A stretch of 64,000 nucleotides of DNA from Opitutaceae bacterium. Lineage in GTDB: Bacteria > Verrucomicrobiota > Verrucomicrobiia > Opitutales > Opitutaceae. Shown piece by piece: positions 44,089 through 52,868 of the stretch. The stretch's first letter is position 1; each line of letters starts with the position of its first letter. The notes under the pieces were generated by a model, which was not told where the DNA came from, did not search any database, and saw only the letters and a list, made by a program, of their open reading frames with translations. The stretch is from the NCBI GenBank assembly GCA_030648295.1, contig JAUSID010000163.1, forward strand, positions 62,001-126,000, read 5' to 3'. Position numbers and translations under genes: made by a program.

Positions 44089-46050
44089 CTACAAAGCCGA
44101 CGGGCTGCTCGCGATTTCCTGAGGCGGCGGCGCGACGTGAACGGGCCGGCGAAAACTGCGCCAGCGGGCGAGCGGCACCTGGGCGATCGCGATGATGACA
44201 ACCTGGCTGAGCACAAACGCCGACAGCGACCAGAACGCCGCATCGGTGAAACCATAGCTGTGCAGGCCGACGCCGAGCATGTTCGTGCCGAACCAGCTCC
44301 AGCTCGTGACCACGTTGCCAAAAACCGCCATGGACATCAGCCCGCGTTGTCCGACCATTCCGCCCCAGCGGGCGTGCAGGATGAGCGCATTCCACATCAC
44401 GATCAGCAGCGCGCCGTTCTCCTTCGGGTCCCAGCCCCAGAAACGGCCCCAGGATTGATCCGCCCAAATGCCACCGAGAACGGTGCCGACAAAACTCGCG
44501 AGGGTCGCGAAGCAGATGATGCCATAGGTCATCCGCGTGAGCGAATCGGCCGTCACCTTGTCGAGCGAGCGAGTGAACACGCCGCGGAAAATATAGATGA
44601 GGGCCAGGAATCCCGCGAGGAAGGTGGCGGAGTAACCCGCGGTCACCACGACAACATGGGTCGCGAGCCAGAAGTTCGAATCGAGGACGGCGCGCATCAT
44701 CTCCAGCGTGTCGCCGCTGAGCGACAGATGGTGCGCGATCTGGAGCGTGGCAAAGCCCACCACGCCCGCCGCCACCGAAGGCACGCCGTTCTTGTAGATC
44801 ACCTCGAGCACAAGGCAGAGCCCGACGGCGAGCCAGCCGACGAAGAGCGCGGAGGAATAAAGATTCGTCACCGGGGGACGACCCTCGAGCCACATTCGGG
44901 TGGCGATCCCCGCCGTCGCTATGACCCACGCGACGGCGACCAGCCAGAAGGCGGAACGGCCGAGTACGTCCGGCCATTTCAACCACGAGAAGATGCCGAA
45001 GAAAAATGCCACGGCATAGATCGACATGCTCGTATAGAACGGCTGCGCGGCGTTGAACCGCGCCTCGGCATCGCTCTTCTTCAGCTCCTTCGCGAATCGC
45101 TTGGCGAGGTCGGCGCGAAATAGTTCGACGACCTTGTTGAATTGTTGCGGCTGCTGGTTGCGCCACGCATGCGCGAGGCCGGAGTAGGCGAGGGCGGAGG
45201 AATCGACCTGGCCGGTGCGAAACGTTTCGAGCAAGGCCGCACCGGCGGTCCGCCACGCCGTCGGATCCGTGCTGCTCCGCTCCGGCGGAATCACGAGGTA
45301 GTTCGTCCGCTCGCTCATCACGACGAAGTTTTCGCCCATCGCGGTCATCGCGTTCACGGCCGCCTCGTCGTTTGGCTGGCCCGCCTGACGCGCGCGCACG
45401 GCGGCGACACCTTCGGTCAGCTTCTCCTGGAACTTCAGCAGATCGCCCAAAAAGTCCGGGCGGCCCGGCATCACGAGCGCGTGGCGCAGCCGCTCGTATT
45501 GGATCAGGTTCGAGTAGAGCTGCAGCACCGCGCGTTGAAACACGCTGCGCGTGGCGGCTTCCGCCTGGTTGGCCAGCCGCGCCTGATCCTGAATCGCCTG
45601 GAGATGCGGCTTCAGCTCGGTGAACGAGAAGCGGCGATGGCTGCCGGGCAGGAAGCCGACGACCGCGAGCGTCTTTTTCGCCGTGCTGGTGTAGTTGATT
45701 TTGAGGCTTTCCTCGGTCTTGCCGATCAGCGCGAGCAGTTCCGGGCTGTCGATCGTGAAGGTTGGATACGTGTCGGCCTTTTCCGACCGGAAGGTCACAT
45801 CGAGCAGCCATTCTGTCGGCGAACTGACGTGCTGTCCCTCGTTGGGCGAACTCACCCGCTGACGCGCCTGCAGCTGCAGCAGCGAGCTGCGCGCCACGGT
45901 GTCCAGCGGCTTGATACGGCCGTTGGCGAGAACCGGCAGCCGGCCAAATCCGGCGATGTCGAAAGCCCCCGGGTTTGATGGCGGCAGCAGCGTCCTGGCG
46001 ACGTAGAGCAGCGCGGCGACGAGGACGACAATCGGCAGGATTTTCTTCAT
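44089..46050 (-). CDS. ccsA: Cytochrome c biogenesis protein CcsA with N-terminal periplasmic domain
   Basis: Haem-handling membrane protein of system II cytochrome c maturation. 653 residues from ATG 46050 (membrane helix ~3-20). Residues ~30-330 form an extra-membrane region beginning FGRLPVLANGRIKPLDTVAR, like the segment that joins CcsB and CcsA in fused proteins of Bacteroidetes and Verrucomicrobia. From ~345 on there are about eight helices with the haem-binding tryptophan motif WGRFWGWDPKENGALLIVM (~533-551) and flanking His residues (LQIAHHLSLSG; ATHVVVVTAGY; LILHARWGG). Consistent with the cytochrome c domain encoded at 21.3-21.5 kb. No CcsB/ResB partner in the window, since the neighbour upstream is unrelated. 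Confidence 0.9.
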   Translation of the reverse strand: MKKILPIVVLVAALLYVARTLLPPSNPGAFDIAGFGRLPVLANGRIKPLDTVARSSLLQLQARQRVSSPNEGQHVSSPTEWLLDVTFRSEKADTYPTFTIDSPELLALIGKTEESLKINYTSTAKKTLAVVGFLPGSHRRFSFTELKPHLQAIQDQARLANQAEAATRSVFQRAVLQLYSNLIQYERLRHALVMPGRPDFLGDLLKFQEKLTEGVAAVRARQAGQPNDEAAVNAMTAMGENFVVMSERTNYLVIPPERSSTDPTAWRTAGAALLETFRTGQVDSSALAYSGLAHAWRNQQPQQFNKVVELFRADLAKRFAKELKKSDAEARFNAAQPFYTSMSIYAVAFFFGIFSWLKWPDVLGRSAFWLVAVAWVIATAGIATRMWLEGRPPVTNLYSSALFVGWLAVGLCLVLEVIYKNGVPSVAAGVVGFATLQIAHHLSLSGDTLEMMRAVLDSNFWLATHVVVVTAGYSATFLAGFLALIYIFRGVFTRSLDKVTADSLTRMTYGIICFATLASFVGTVLGGIWADQSWGRFWGWDPKENGALLIVMWNALILHARWGGMVGQRGLMSMAVFGNVVTSWSWFGTNMLGVGLHSYGFTDAAFWSLSAFVLSQVVIIAIAQVPLARWRSFRRPVHVAPPPQEIASSPSAL

Positions 46051-46199
46051 GCGTGGGTGGGAACGATGGCGGCGTTCGCCAGCGTAGCGGAACGGCGGGA
46101 ACGGATAAAAAGAGTGCCAAGCGTTACGCGGCGCAAGCCGCGATCGCGGATACCGGCCCGTCGCCGCATCATGATCCGATCTGCGACTGGAGGCGGCAG

Positions 46200-46310
46200 T
46201 GGCGGCGGCTTCCCGCCGCAGTAGCCTGAAAGAACTCGGAACAGCGGAGAGACGGTCTCCCGTTCGAAAAACGGAACCATCTGCGGGCTGGAAGCCGCAG
46301 CGACTCGGAA
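46200..46310. repeat. Short GC-rich palindromes before the CHRD gene
   Basis: CGGCGGCTTCCCGCCGC and CTGCGGGCTGGAAGCCGCAG, relatives of the GCGGCAGGATGCCGC palindromes at ~2800, 4530 and 9330. The rest of spacer 46051-46457 shows no gene. Confidence 0.5.
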
Positions 46311-46457
46311 GCCCGGGACGACCGTGCCACGCCCAAGCAACCCACACCGCTCTGCGCAATGAACCTGCTCACCTCGACTTTCGCGCCAATGTTTCCAACC
46401 TGTTACGTTTTACGGCGTGCCGAACCCCCGGCCCTGGCTTCTCTTTCCGTTCCCACC

Positions 46458-47741
46458 ATGAAATCCACTACCCCCGTTCGTGGCTTGTTGTTCGTCGGCG
46501 CCTTGTGCGCCTCGGCTGTCAGTTCCTGGTCCCAGGTGATTGAACTTCGCGCGACGCTCAATGCGGCGCAGGAAGCGCCTCCCAACACTTCGCCGGCCAC
46601 GGGCTCGGCGATCCTGTTCTACGATGTGGCGGCGAACAAATTCGATCTTGTCGTCTCGATTAGCAACATGACCAACCTCGCGACCAACTCGCACATTCAC
46701 GAGGCGGCGCCGGGCGTTGCCGGGGGTGTCGTGACGGGCCTCGGCGGCGAGTCGGTCTACACGCGCAACGGCAGCAATCTCACCGCGACGTTCCGCGACA
46801 TCACGCATGGCGGCGATAAGCTGAAGCTCATCCAGGGCGGCGCGTACCTCAACATCCACTCGGCGCAGTATCCCGGCGGCGAAATTCGCGGGCAGCTGAT
46901 CGCGCGCCCAGTGCGGCTCGTCGCCAACATGGATGTGGCGCAGAAACAGGCCGCGTTTCCGAATGCGACCGGTCTGGCCGCGCTGAACGATTTCGGCGGC
47001 GCCGTGATGCTGTACGATCCCGCGGCGCACACGATGCGGCTGCGGATGTCGCTCTTCAATTTCAACAACACGTTCAGCAACTCGCATTTTCACGTCGGCG
47101 CGCCGGGCGTGAGCGGTGGCACCACCGTCAGTCTCGGCAATAACGCCAATGCCGGTGGCTACAACAACACGAACGGATACATCGCCGGGACGTTCGACAT
47201 CCCCATGGGCACGACTGATCCGATTACTCTGCTCACGGGCGGAATGTACCTGAATTTCCATAGCGCCGGCACGTTCAGCAGTGGCGAGCTGCGGGGCCAG
47301 GTTCGGGTTTCGGCGGAAGTTCCCAGCACGCGCGTGGCCAACACCTCCGTGCGCGGTTTGGTTGGCACCGGCGACCAGGTGCTGATCCACGGGTTCCACA
47401 TCACCGGCGCCGAGCCGGTTCGCGTGTTGATTTCAGCGAAGGGACCGTCGCTCACGAGTTTCGGCGTGACCGGTGTGCTGGCCAATCCCGTCCTCACTCT
47501 GTACGACTCGCGCGGCCGGCCGATCGCGAGCAATGACAATTTCGGCACCGTGCCAACGGGATCCGAACTCGTGGGTGTCCCGGGATTGCCGACCAACGCG
47601 AACGAGGCCGCCCTCGTCGTCGTGCTGCCCCCCGGCAGTTATACGGCCTCGGTTTCGGCGGCTGCCGGCACGGGCGTCGCGCTGCTGGAAATCACCGACC
47701 TGCGGCTTCTCGGGCCCGCGTTCACCGCCACGGCGGATTAG
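46458..47741 (+). CDS. Secreted protein with two CHRD domains and a verrucomicrobial C-terminal domain
   Basis: 427 residues; ATG 46458 chosen because it opens the signal peptide (RGLLFVGALCASAVSSWSQ). Two CHRD domains: ~28-155 (ELRATLNAAQEAPP ... SHIHEAAPGVAGGVV ... AYLNIHSAQYPGGEIRGQL) and ~160-290 (VAQKQAAFPN ... SHFHVGAPGVSGGTT ... MYLNFHSAGTFSSGELRGQV). The C-terminal ~130 residues, with RGLVGTGDQVLIHGFHITG, VLISAKGPSLTSFGV and LTLYDSRGRPIASND, are the repeat domain typical of secreted verrucomicrobial proteins. CHRD domains bind extracellular partners, with no enzyme activity known. Followed by a strong terminator. Single gene. Confidence 0.88.
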   Translation: MKSTTPVRGLLFVGALCASAVSSWSQVIELRATLNAAQEAPPNTSPATGSAILFYDVAANKFDLVVSISNMTNLATNSHIHEAAPGVAGGVVTGLGGESVYTRNGSNLTATFRDITHGGDKLKLIQGGAYLNIHSAQYPGGEIRGQLIARPVRLVANMDVAQKQAAFPNATGLAALNDFGGAVMLYDPAAHTMRLRMSLFNFNNTFSNSHFHVGAPGVSGGTTVSLGNNANAGGYNNTNGYIAGTFDIPMGTTDPITLLTGGMYLNFHSAGTFSSGELRGQVRVSAEVPSTRVANTSVRGLVGTGDQVLIHGFHITGAEPVRVLISAKGPSLTSFGVTGVLANPVLTLYDSRGRPIASNDNFGTVPTGSELVGVPGLPTNANEAALVVVLPPGSYTASVSAAAGTGVALLEITDLRLLGPAFTATAD

Positions 47742-47803
47742 TCAGCCGCGCCGCGACCCGCCGGGCGAGCCCGGCGCTCCCACGCAACGCGTCCACGTCG
47801 TTT

Positions 47804-47832
47804 TCCCGCGTACCCATGCATTGGGTACGCGG
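47804..47832. repeat. 12-bp inverted repeat after the CHRD gene
   Basis: CCCGCGTACCCA and TGGGTACGCGGG around TGCAT, perfect. Lies upstream of the terminator at 47846 and may be part of the transcript's 3' structure. Confidence 0.65.
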
Positions 47833-47845
47833 GTCCTTGGTGGTG

Positions 47846-47877
47846 CGCCCGGCGTCGCCCGTCGACGCCGGGCTTTT
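47846..47877 (+). terminator. Intrinsic terminator of the CHRD gene
   Basis: Perfect 11-bp stem GCCCGGCGTCG / CGACGCCGGGC, loop CCCGT, then TTTTT. About 105 bp past the stop codon and 40 bp before the pxp operon start. Confidence 0.9.
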
Positions 47878-47916
47878 TCCTTTGCCGCCAAGCATGGTGC
47901 GTTCGATAAACGCAGG

Positions 47917-49581
47917 ATGACGCTTCTCCCGCTGGGCGATTCCGCCGTCAGTGTCGGGCTCGGCGCACTGATCGATGAAGGCATGGCCGCGCGCGTGCGG
48001 GCGCTGGCGGCGGAAATCGCGCGTCATCCCCCGCGCGGATTGGTCGATCTCGTGCCCGCGTTCGCGTCGGTCGCCGTCTTCTACGACATCAACCGGATCT
48101 CCGGTTTCGAGCGGCTGTGCGCCGATCTCGAGGCACTCGTCACGCGCTCCGAGGACGCGGTCGTTTCAACCACGGGCCGCCGGATTGAAATCCCGGTGAC
48201 GTATGGCGGCGAATTCGGGCCCGATTTGGAGGCGGTTGCCGCGCAGACAGGATTGCGCGCCAGCGAAGTCATCGCGTCGCATGCCAGCGCCGACTACCTC
48301 GTCCACGCGATTGGATTCATGCCGGGCTTTCCTTACCTCGGAGGCTTGCCGGCGCGGCTCAGTGTGCCGCGGCAGGTCACCCCCCGGCCGAATGTTGCCG
48401 CCGGATCCGTGGGCATCGGCGGCGCGCAGACGGGCATCTATCCTGTGAGTACGCCGGGCGGCTGGAACATCATTGGTCGAACTCCACGGCGGCTGTTCGA
48501 TCCGGCGCGCGCCGAGCCGGCGCTGCTGCGGCCCGGCGACAACGTGAAGTTTCGCGCCATCGATGCGTTGGAATTCGAGCGCACGTTCGTGGCCGAACAG
48601 ACGCTGCTTCACGGACCGGCCGAAGCGGCCGCGCGGGCGGAGGGGGCCGACATTTCCCCCGGTATCCAGGTTTTGCGGGCGGGCATGTTCACCACGGTGC
48701 AGGATCTGGGGCGGACAGGACATCGGGCGGGCGGCATCGCCGTCGGTGGCGCTGCCGATGCCTTCGCGCTGCGGGTCGCGAATCTCCTGGTCGGCAACGC
48801 GGAGACCGCCGCCGGCCTGGAATTCACTCTCGTCGGGCCCGAAGTCGTGTTTCTCCATGACACCGTCGTTGCCGTGGGTGGCGCCGAGTTTGGCGGCGTG
48901 CCGCGGTGGCAGCCATATGCAATCACGGCCGGCACGAGAGTGAATTTCGGCGCGGCCCGCAGCGGCTGCCGCGGTTACCTCGCCATCGCCGGCGGGATCG
49001 CGGTACCGCCGGTGCTCGGCAGCCGCAGCACGCACGTTCGGGCCGGGTTCGGCGGGTTGCAGGGCCGGCCGATTCGCGAGGGCGACCTTATTCCGGTGCC
49101 GGACGCGGTGCCGCGGGTCATGGGCCACTGGCGAATTGATGAACGCATCCTGCCGCGCTATTCGAACGCCCCCGAAGTGCGCGTGGTCGCAGGGGCGGAA
49201 CGCCGCGATTTCGGGCCGGAGCTGTGCGGGCCGGGTTTCAAGGCCAGTCCCCAGTCGGATCGAATGGGCCTGCGACTTTCCGGCCCGATGCTCGCGCGAC
49301 AAACGCGACGGGAATTGCTGTCGTCCGCGGTGGCGCCGGGGACCATTCAAATCCCGCCCGACGGGCAGCCCATCGTATTGCTCGCGGATGCCCAGACGAT
49401 CGGCGGGTATCCACAAGCTGCGCACGTCATTTCCGTAGACCTGCCGGTGGTCGCGCAGTTGCGCCCCGGCGACACGGTGCGGTTTCGCGAGGTGGCGCTC
49501 GCCGAGGCGCACGAGCTCGCGCTGGCGCGGGAACACGCGCTGGCGATGTTGCGCGAGGGGCTGGCGCAAAAGCTGGGTTGA
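47917..49581 (+). CDS. pxpBC: Fused 5-oxoprolinase subunits B and C
   Basis: ATP-dependent 5-oxoproline (pyroglutamate) hydrolysis to glutamate, together with PxpA. 554 residues. The N-terminal ~225 residues are PxpB/KipI-like: [14 protein letters not shown], the [16 protein letters not shown] motif and [32 protein letters not shown]. The second part (~245-554) is PxpC/KipA-like: [55 protein letters not shown], then DRMGLRLSG and [25 protein letters not shown]. The two are separate genes in E. coli and Bacillus; here one frame. ATG 47917 with CGCAGG nearby. First gene of the pyroglutamate operon. Confidence 0.93.
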   Translation: [554 protein letters not shown]

Positions 49582-49630
49582 CAAAATAATTTGTGATACG
49601 GCCGACCTGGTATTCTGTCGGGAAGACCAC

Positions 49631-50377
49631 GTGCAGCCCGCGCATTCCATCGATTTGAACTGCGATCTCGGCGAAAGCGCCGGGCATGACACCGACCTGA
49701 TGCCGCTGATTAGCTCGGCCAACATCGCGTGCGGCGCGCATGCGGGAAATCTCGAGACCATGATCGAGGCGGTCGAGCTGGCGGCCCGCCACGGGGTCGC
49801 GATCGGTGCGCACCCGGGCTATTTCGACCTGGAGAATTTCGGTCGCCAGAAACGCCCGGTCGAGCCGGACGAGGCGGCGCGGCTGGTGCTCCTTCAGCTC
49901 GAGCAAATCTACGAGGTCGCGGGCCGCCGGCTGCGACACGTGAAGCTGCATGGTGCGTTGTACAACCAGGTGTGCCGTGAACCGCTGCTGGCCGACGGCG
50001 TGGCCTCCGAACTCGGCCGGTTGTGGCCGCACCTCGTCGTTTACGCGCTCGCGGGCAGCGCGTTTGCCCGGGCGTTGCGTTCGCGCGAGATGCGGCTGGC
50101 CGAGGAGGTGTTCGCCGACCGAACGTATCAGCGCGATGGATCGCTCACGTGGCGCTCGCAGCCCGATGCGATGATCACGGATGAGAACCGGGCCGTCGCC
50201 CAGGTGCTCCGGATTCTGCGCGAGGAGATGGTGACTTCGGTCGATGGAGTCGACCTGCCGATCCACGCCGACTCCGTGTGCGTGCACGGCGACGGGCCGA
50301 ACGCGGTGGCGCTCGCGCGACGGCTGCGGGAGGAACTCGCGGTTGCGGGTATCGCGGTCAAGCCGCCGCCGGTATGA
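49631..50377 (+). CDS. pxpA: 5-oxoprolinase subunit A (LamB/YcsF family)
   Basis: Catalytic partner of PxpBC. 248 residues: IDLNCDLGESAGHDTDLMPLISSANIACGAHAG at the start (DLNxDxGE and CGxHAG family signatures), then HPGYFDLENFGR, LRHVKLHGALYNQV, EVFADRTYQRDGSL and SVCVHGDGPNAVALA. Start GTG 49631, 49 bp after pxpBC. Confidence 0.93.
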   Translation: MQPAHSIDLNCDLGESAGHDTDLMPLISSANIACGAHAGNLETMIEAVELAARHGVAIGAHPGYFDLENFGRQKRPVEPDEAARLVLLQLEQIYEVAGRRLRHVKLHGALYNQVCREPLLADGVASELGRLWPHLVVYALAGSAFARALRSREMRLAEEVFADRTYQRDGSLTWRSQPDAMITDENRAVAQVLRILREEMVTSVDGVDLPIHADSVCVHGDGPNAVALARRLREELAVAGIAVKPPPV

Positions 50378-51054
50378 TCAAGCTGATCGGCATCCTCGTC
50401 GTCGCGGTCGGGTTTGCCTTTCGCTTCAACACCCTGCTGGTGGTTCTTGCCGCGGGCGTTGTGACCGGACTCGTCGCGGGCCTGTCGTTCCACGAGATCA
50501 TGACCCTCTTTGGAAAATATTTCGTGGAAAACCGGTACATGACGATGCCGGTCGTTCTGATGGTGCCGGTGATCGGGCTGCTCGAGCGCCATGGCTTGCA
50601 GGAGCGCGCCGAGATGCTCATCCGCCGCGCTGCCGCGGTGACCGCCGGCCGCGTGCTCGTGCTCTATTGTGCGGTGCGGCAGATCTCGATTGCGTTGGGG
50701 GTGAACATCGGTGGTCACGCCGGCGCGGTCCGGCCGCTGGTCGCACCGATGGCCGAGGGCGCGGCGCGGGCGCAACACGGCGCACTGCCCGAAGCCACGG
50801 TCGAACGGATCCGGGCGCACGCGGCCGCAGCCGAGAACATCGGCAACTTCTTCGGTGAGGACATCTTCATCGCCGTAGGCGCAATCCTCCTGATGAAAGG
50901 ATTCTTCGACGCCCAGAAGATCGAGGTTGGCGTATGGTCAATGGCATTGTGGGGCATCCCGACTGCGGTGGCGGCGTTTGCCGCGATGTGGTGGCGCGCG
51001 CGGGTGCTCGATCGCGAGATTGCACAGACTGCTGTCGAGCGGGGATTGTCGTGA
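50374..51054 (+). CDS. DUF969 membrane protein, probable transporter half
   Basis: 226 residues with about five membrane helices (LIGILVVAVGFAFRFNTLLVVLAAGVVTGLVAG; MTMPVVLMVPVIGLLE; LVLYCAVRQISIALG; VWSMALWGIPTAVAAFAAMWW). Belongs to DUF969, which is always paired with DUF979 and often linked to pxp genes. A role in uptake of 5-oxoproline or a related acid is inferred from this linkage. ATG 50374 overlaps the pxpA stop (ATGA). Confidence 0.85.
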   Translation: MIKLIGILVVAVGFAFRFNTLLVVLAAGVVTGLVAGLSFHEIMTLFGKYFVENRYMTMPVVLMVPVIGLLERHGLQERAEMLIRRAAAVTAGRVLVLYCAVRQISIALGVNIGGHAGAVRPLVAPMAEGAARAQHGALPEATVERIRAHAAAAENIGNFFGEDIFIAVGAILLMKGFFDAQKIEVGVWSMALWGIPTAVAAFAAMWWRARVLDREIAQTAVERGLS

Positions 51055-52013
51055 AGATTCTGTCCGTCGAAGTATTCTATGTGATCGCCGGCGTGTTCCT
51101 CGCGCTCGTCGCCGCGCGCACCGCGTGGGATCGCGCGCATCCGAAACGCTGGGGCACGGCATCGTTCTGGGCGTTGCTCGCCGTGATTTTCGTCTTTGGA
51201 AAAATTCTGCCGCCGGCGATTGTCGGTTATCTGGTGCTGGCGATGGTGGTGCTGGCGGCGGCGAAGCAGGTGGCGCGTTCCAGCGAAACATCGTCGACGC
51301 GCGCGGAGCGGACCGCGGAGGCCGGGCGGTTGCAGAACCGGCTGTTCTGGCCGGCGCTGCTGATTCCGGCGACCGCCATCGCCGGCTCACTTGTGCTCGA
51401 TCGAATCCATGTCGGAGACGTGTGGCTGATGGAGCCGAGGCACGCCTCGCTGATTTCGCTCGGGCTGGGTGCGCTGGTCGCGGTCGCTTTCGCGCGGCGG
51501 ACAACCGGTGCGCGCGTTTCCGAGCCGGTGCAGGAAGGCGGGCGTTTGCTGCAGACGATTGGCTGGGCGCTGATCCTGCCGCAAATGCTCGCGGCGCTCG
51601 GCGGAATCTTCGCGCAGGCGGGAGTTGGCGTGGTCGTGGCCGATCTTGTGGGCCGCGCGCTGCCGACCCAGTTTCCGTTCGTTGCGGTCGCGGCCTATTG
51701 CCTGGGCATGGCTCTCTTCACGATCTGCATGGGCAACGCGTTCGCGGCCTTCGCGGTGATCACCGGCGGAATCGGATTGCCGCTCATCGTGGTTCGGCAT
51801 GGCGGCAATCCGGCCATCATGGCGGCGGTTGGCATGCTCTCAGGTTATTGTGGCACCCTGCTCACGCCAATGGCGGCTAATTTCAACCTTGTGCCGGCAA
51901 TGTTGCTCGAGCTCCGCGACCGGAATGCCGTCATCAAAGCGCAGGCGCCAATGGCGGTGGCGATCTGGATCTTCAACGTGGCGCTGATGTACGTTTGCGT
52001 GTATCGATTTTAA
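51051..52013 (+). CDS. DUF979 membrane protein, probable transporter half
   Basis: 320 residues, about nine hydrophobic helices, including VFYVIAGVFLALVAARTAW, IGWALILPQMLAALGGIFAQAGVG and a conserved NAFAAFAVITGGIGLPLIV ... SGYCGTLLTPMAANFN segment that resembles ion-transporter discontinuous helices. Partner of DUF969; the GTG start at 51051 overlaps the DUF969 stop (GTGA). Together they likely form one permease for the pathway. Confidence 0.85.
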   Translation: MKILSVEVFYVIAGVFLALVAARTAWDRAHPKRWGTASFWALLAVIFVFGKILPPAIVGYLVLAMVVLAAAKQVARSSETSSTRAERTAEAGRLQNRLFWPALLIPATAIAGSLVLDRIHVGDVWLMEPRHASLISLGLGALVAVAFARRTTGARVSEPVQEGGRLLQTIGWALILPQMLAALGGIFAQAGVGVVVADLVGRALPTQFPFVAVAAYCLGMALFTICMGNAFAAFAVITGGIGLPLIVVRHGGNPAIMAAVGMLSGYCGTLLTPMAANFNLVPAMLLELRDRNAVIKAQAPMAVAIWIFNVALMYVCVYRF

Positions 52014-52027
52014 CCGGCCTCGGGTGT

Positions 52028-52088
52028 AAGTGAAGGTGGAGTGAAAGTGAGAGTGAAAGTGAAAGTGAACACGAAGTGAGAGTGAGCG
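52028..52088. repeat. GTGAAA-type simple repeat
   Basis: About nine imperfect GTGAAA/GTGAGA units just after the DUF979 stop, next to the 9-bp array. Confidence 0.7.
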
Positions 52089-52101
52089 TTGACCCGTAAT
52101 C

Positions 52102-52218
52102 GTCTTTCAAGTCTTCCCTGTCTTCCGTGTCTTCCACGTCTCCCCCGTCTTCCCTGTCTTCCCTGTCTCCCCCGTCTTCCGTGTCTTCCGCGTCTTCCGC
52201 GTCTTACATGTCTTCCGA
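52102..52218. repeat. 13 tandem copies of a 9-bp repeat ending at the pcp start codon
   Basis: Units GTCTTCCNN (variants GTCTCCCCC, GTCTTTCAA, GTCTTACAT) fill 117 bp exactly, and the last base touches the ATG at 52219. The unit length keeps the pcp frame. No Shine-Dalgarno is possible in it except by chance. Confidence 0.9.
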
Positions 52219-52857
52219 ATGAAAACCGTACTGGTCACCGGCTTCGAACCGTTTGGGGGTGAGCGTCGCAACCCGTCGCAGGAAATCGCCGCGGCGCTGC
52301 ATGGCCGCAAGATTTGCGGTCGAACGATCGTGGGTGCGGTGCTCCCGTGCGTTTTCGGCCAGTCGATCGCCGAACTGCGTCGGCATATCCGGCGCCACCA
52401 GCCGGAACTGGTGATCGCGCTCGGGCAGGCGGGCGGCCGGCCGGACATCACGCCCGAGCGGATCGCGATTAATGTCGATGACGCGCGGATCGCGGACAAC
52501 ACGGGCAGGCAGCCGATCGATCGGCGAATCGTCCGCCGCGGACCCGCAGCATTTTTATCCACACTGCCGATCAAGGCGATCGTCGCCGCGCTGCACGAGC
52601 GTGGTATGGCGGCCAGCATCTCGAATTCCGCGGGAACGTTCGTGTGCAATCACGTCTTCTACGGACTGATGTCCACGCTACGCGGCCGACCAGGCGTGCG
52701 CGGCGGGTTCGTCCACGTGCCTTTCCTCCCGGAGCAGGTGAAGCGCAGCGAACCGAGCCTGCCGCTGCGGTCGATGATTGCCGCGATCGAAATTGCGATT
52801 GAAGTGAGTGTGACGACGCGACGCGATCACCGCGTGACGGGGGGAAAGACGCAGTGA
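52219..52857 (+). CDS. pcp: Pyroglutamyl-peptidase I
   Basis: Cysteine peptidase (C15) that frees N-terminal pyroglutamate from peptides. 212 residues: VLVTGFEPFGGERRNPS (res 4-20), catalytic E80 in DITPERIAIN, catalytic C143 in SNSAGTFVCNHVFYG and H166 in GGFVHVPFLPEQ, matching the usual 81/144/168 triad. Its product, pyroglutamate, is the substrate of the Pxp enzymes encoded just upstream, so the operon forms a complete route from peptide to glutamate. Start follows a 9-bp repeat array directly. Convergent with the apiosidase gene, 11 bp apart. Confidence 0.95.
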   Translation: MKTVLVTGFEPFGGERRNPSQEIAAALHGRKICGRTIVGAVLPCVFGQSIAELRRHIRRHQPELVIALGQAGGRPDITPERIAINVDDARIADNTGRQPIDRRIVRRGPAAFLSTLPIKAIVAALHERGMAASISNSAGTFVCNHVFYGLMSTLRGRPGVRGGFVHVPFLPEQVKRSEPSLPLRSMIAAIEIAIEVSVTTRRDHRVTGGKTQ

Positions 52858-52868
52858 ATGGCGGTTCG

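Noticed and set aside
49578-49630. TTGACA before pxpA as an internal promoter
   Set aside because: The hexamer contains the pxpBC stop codon and no -10 lies at 16-18 bp. Too weak to list.
52107-52649. Minus-strand frame with KTRKTGKT repeats over the pcp start
   Set aside because: It is the complement of the 9-bp tandem array plus antisense pcp. Pcp has all catalytic residues on the other strand.
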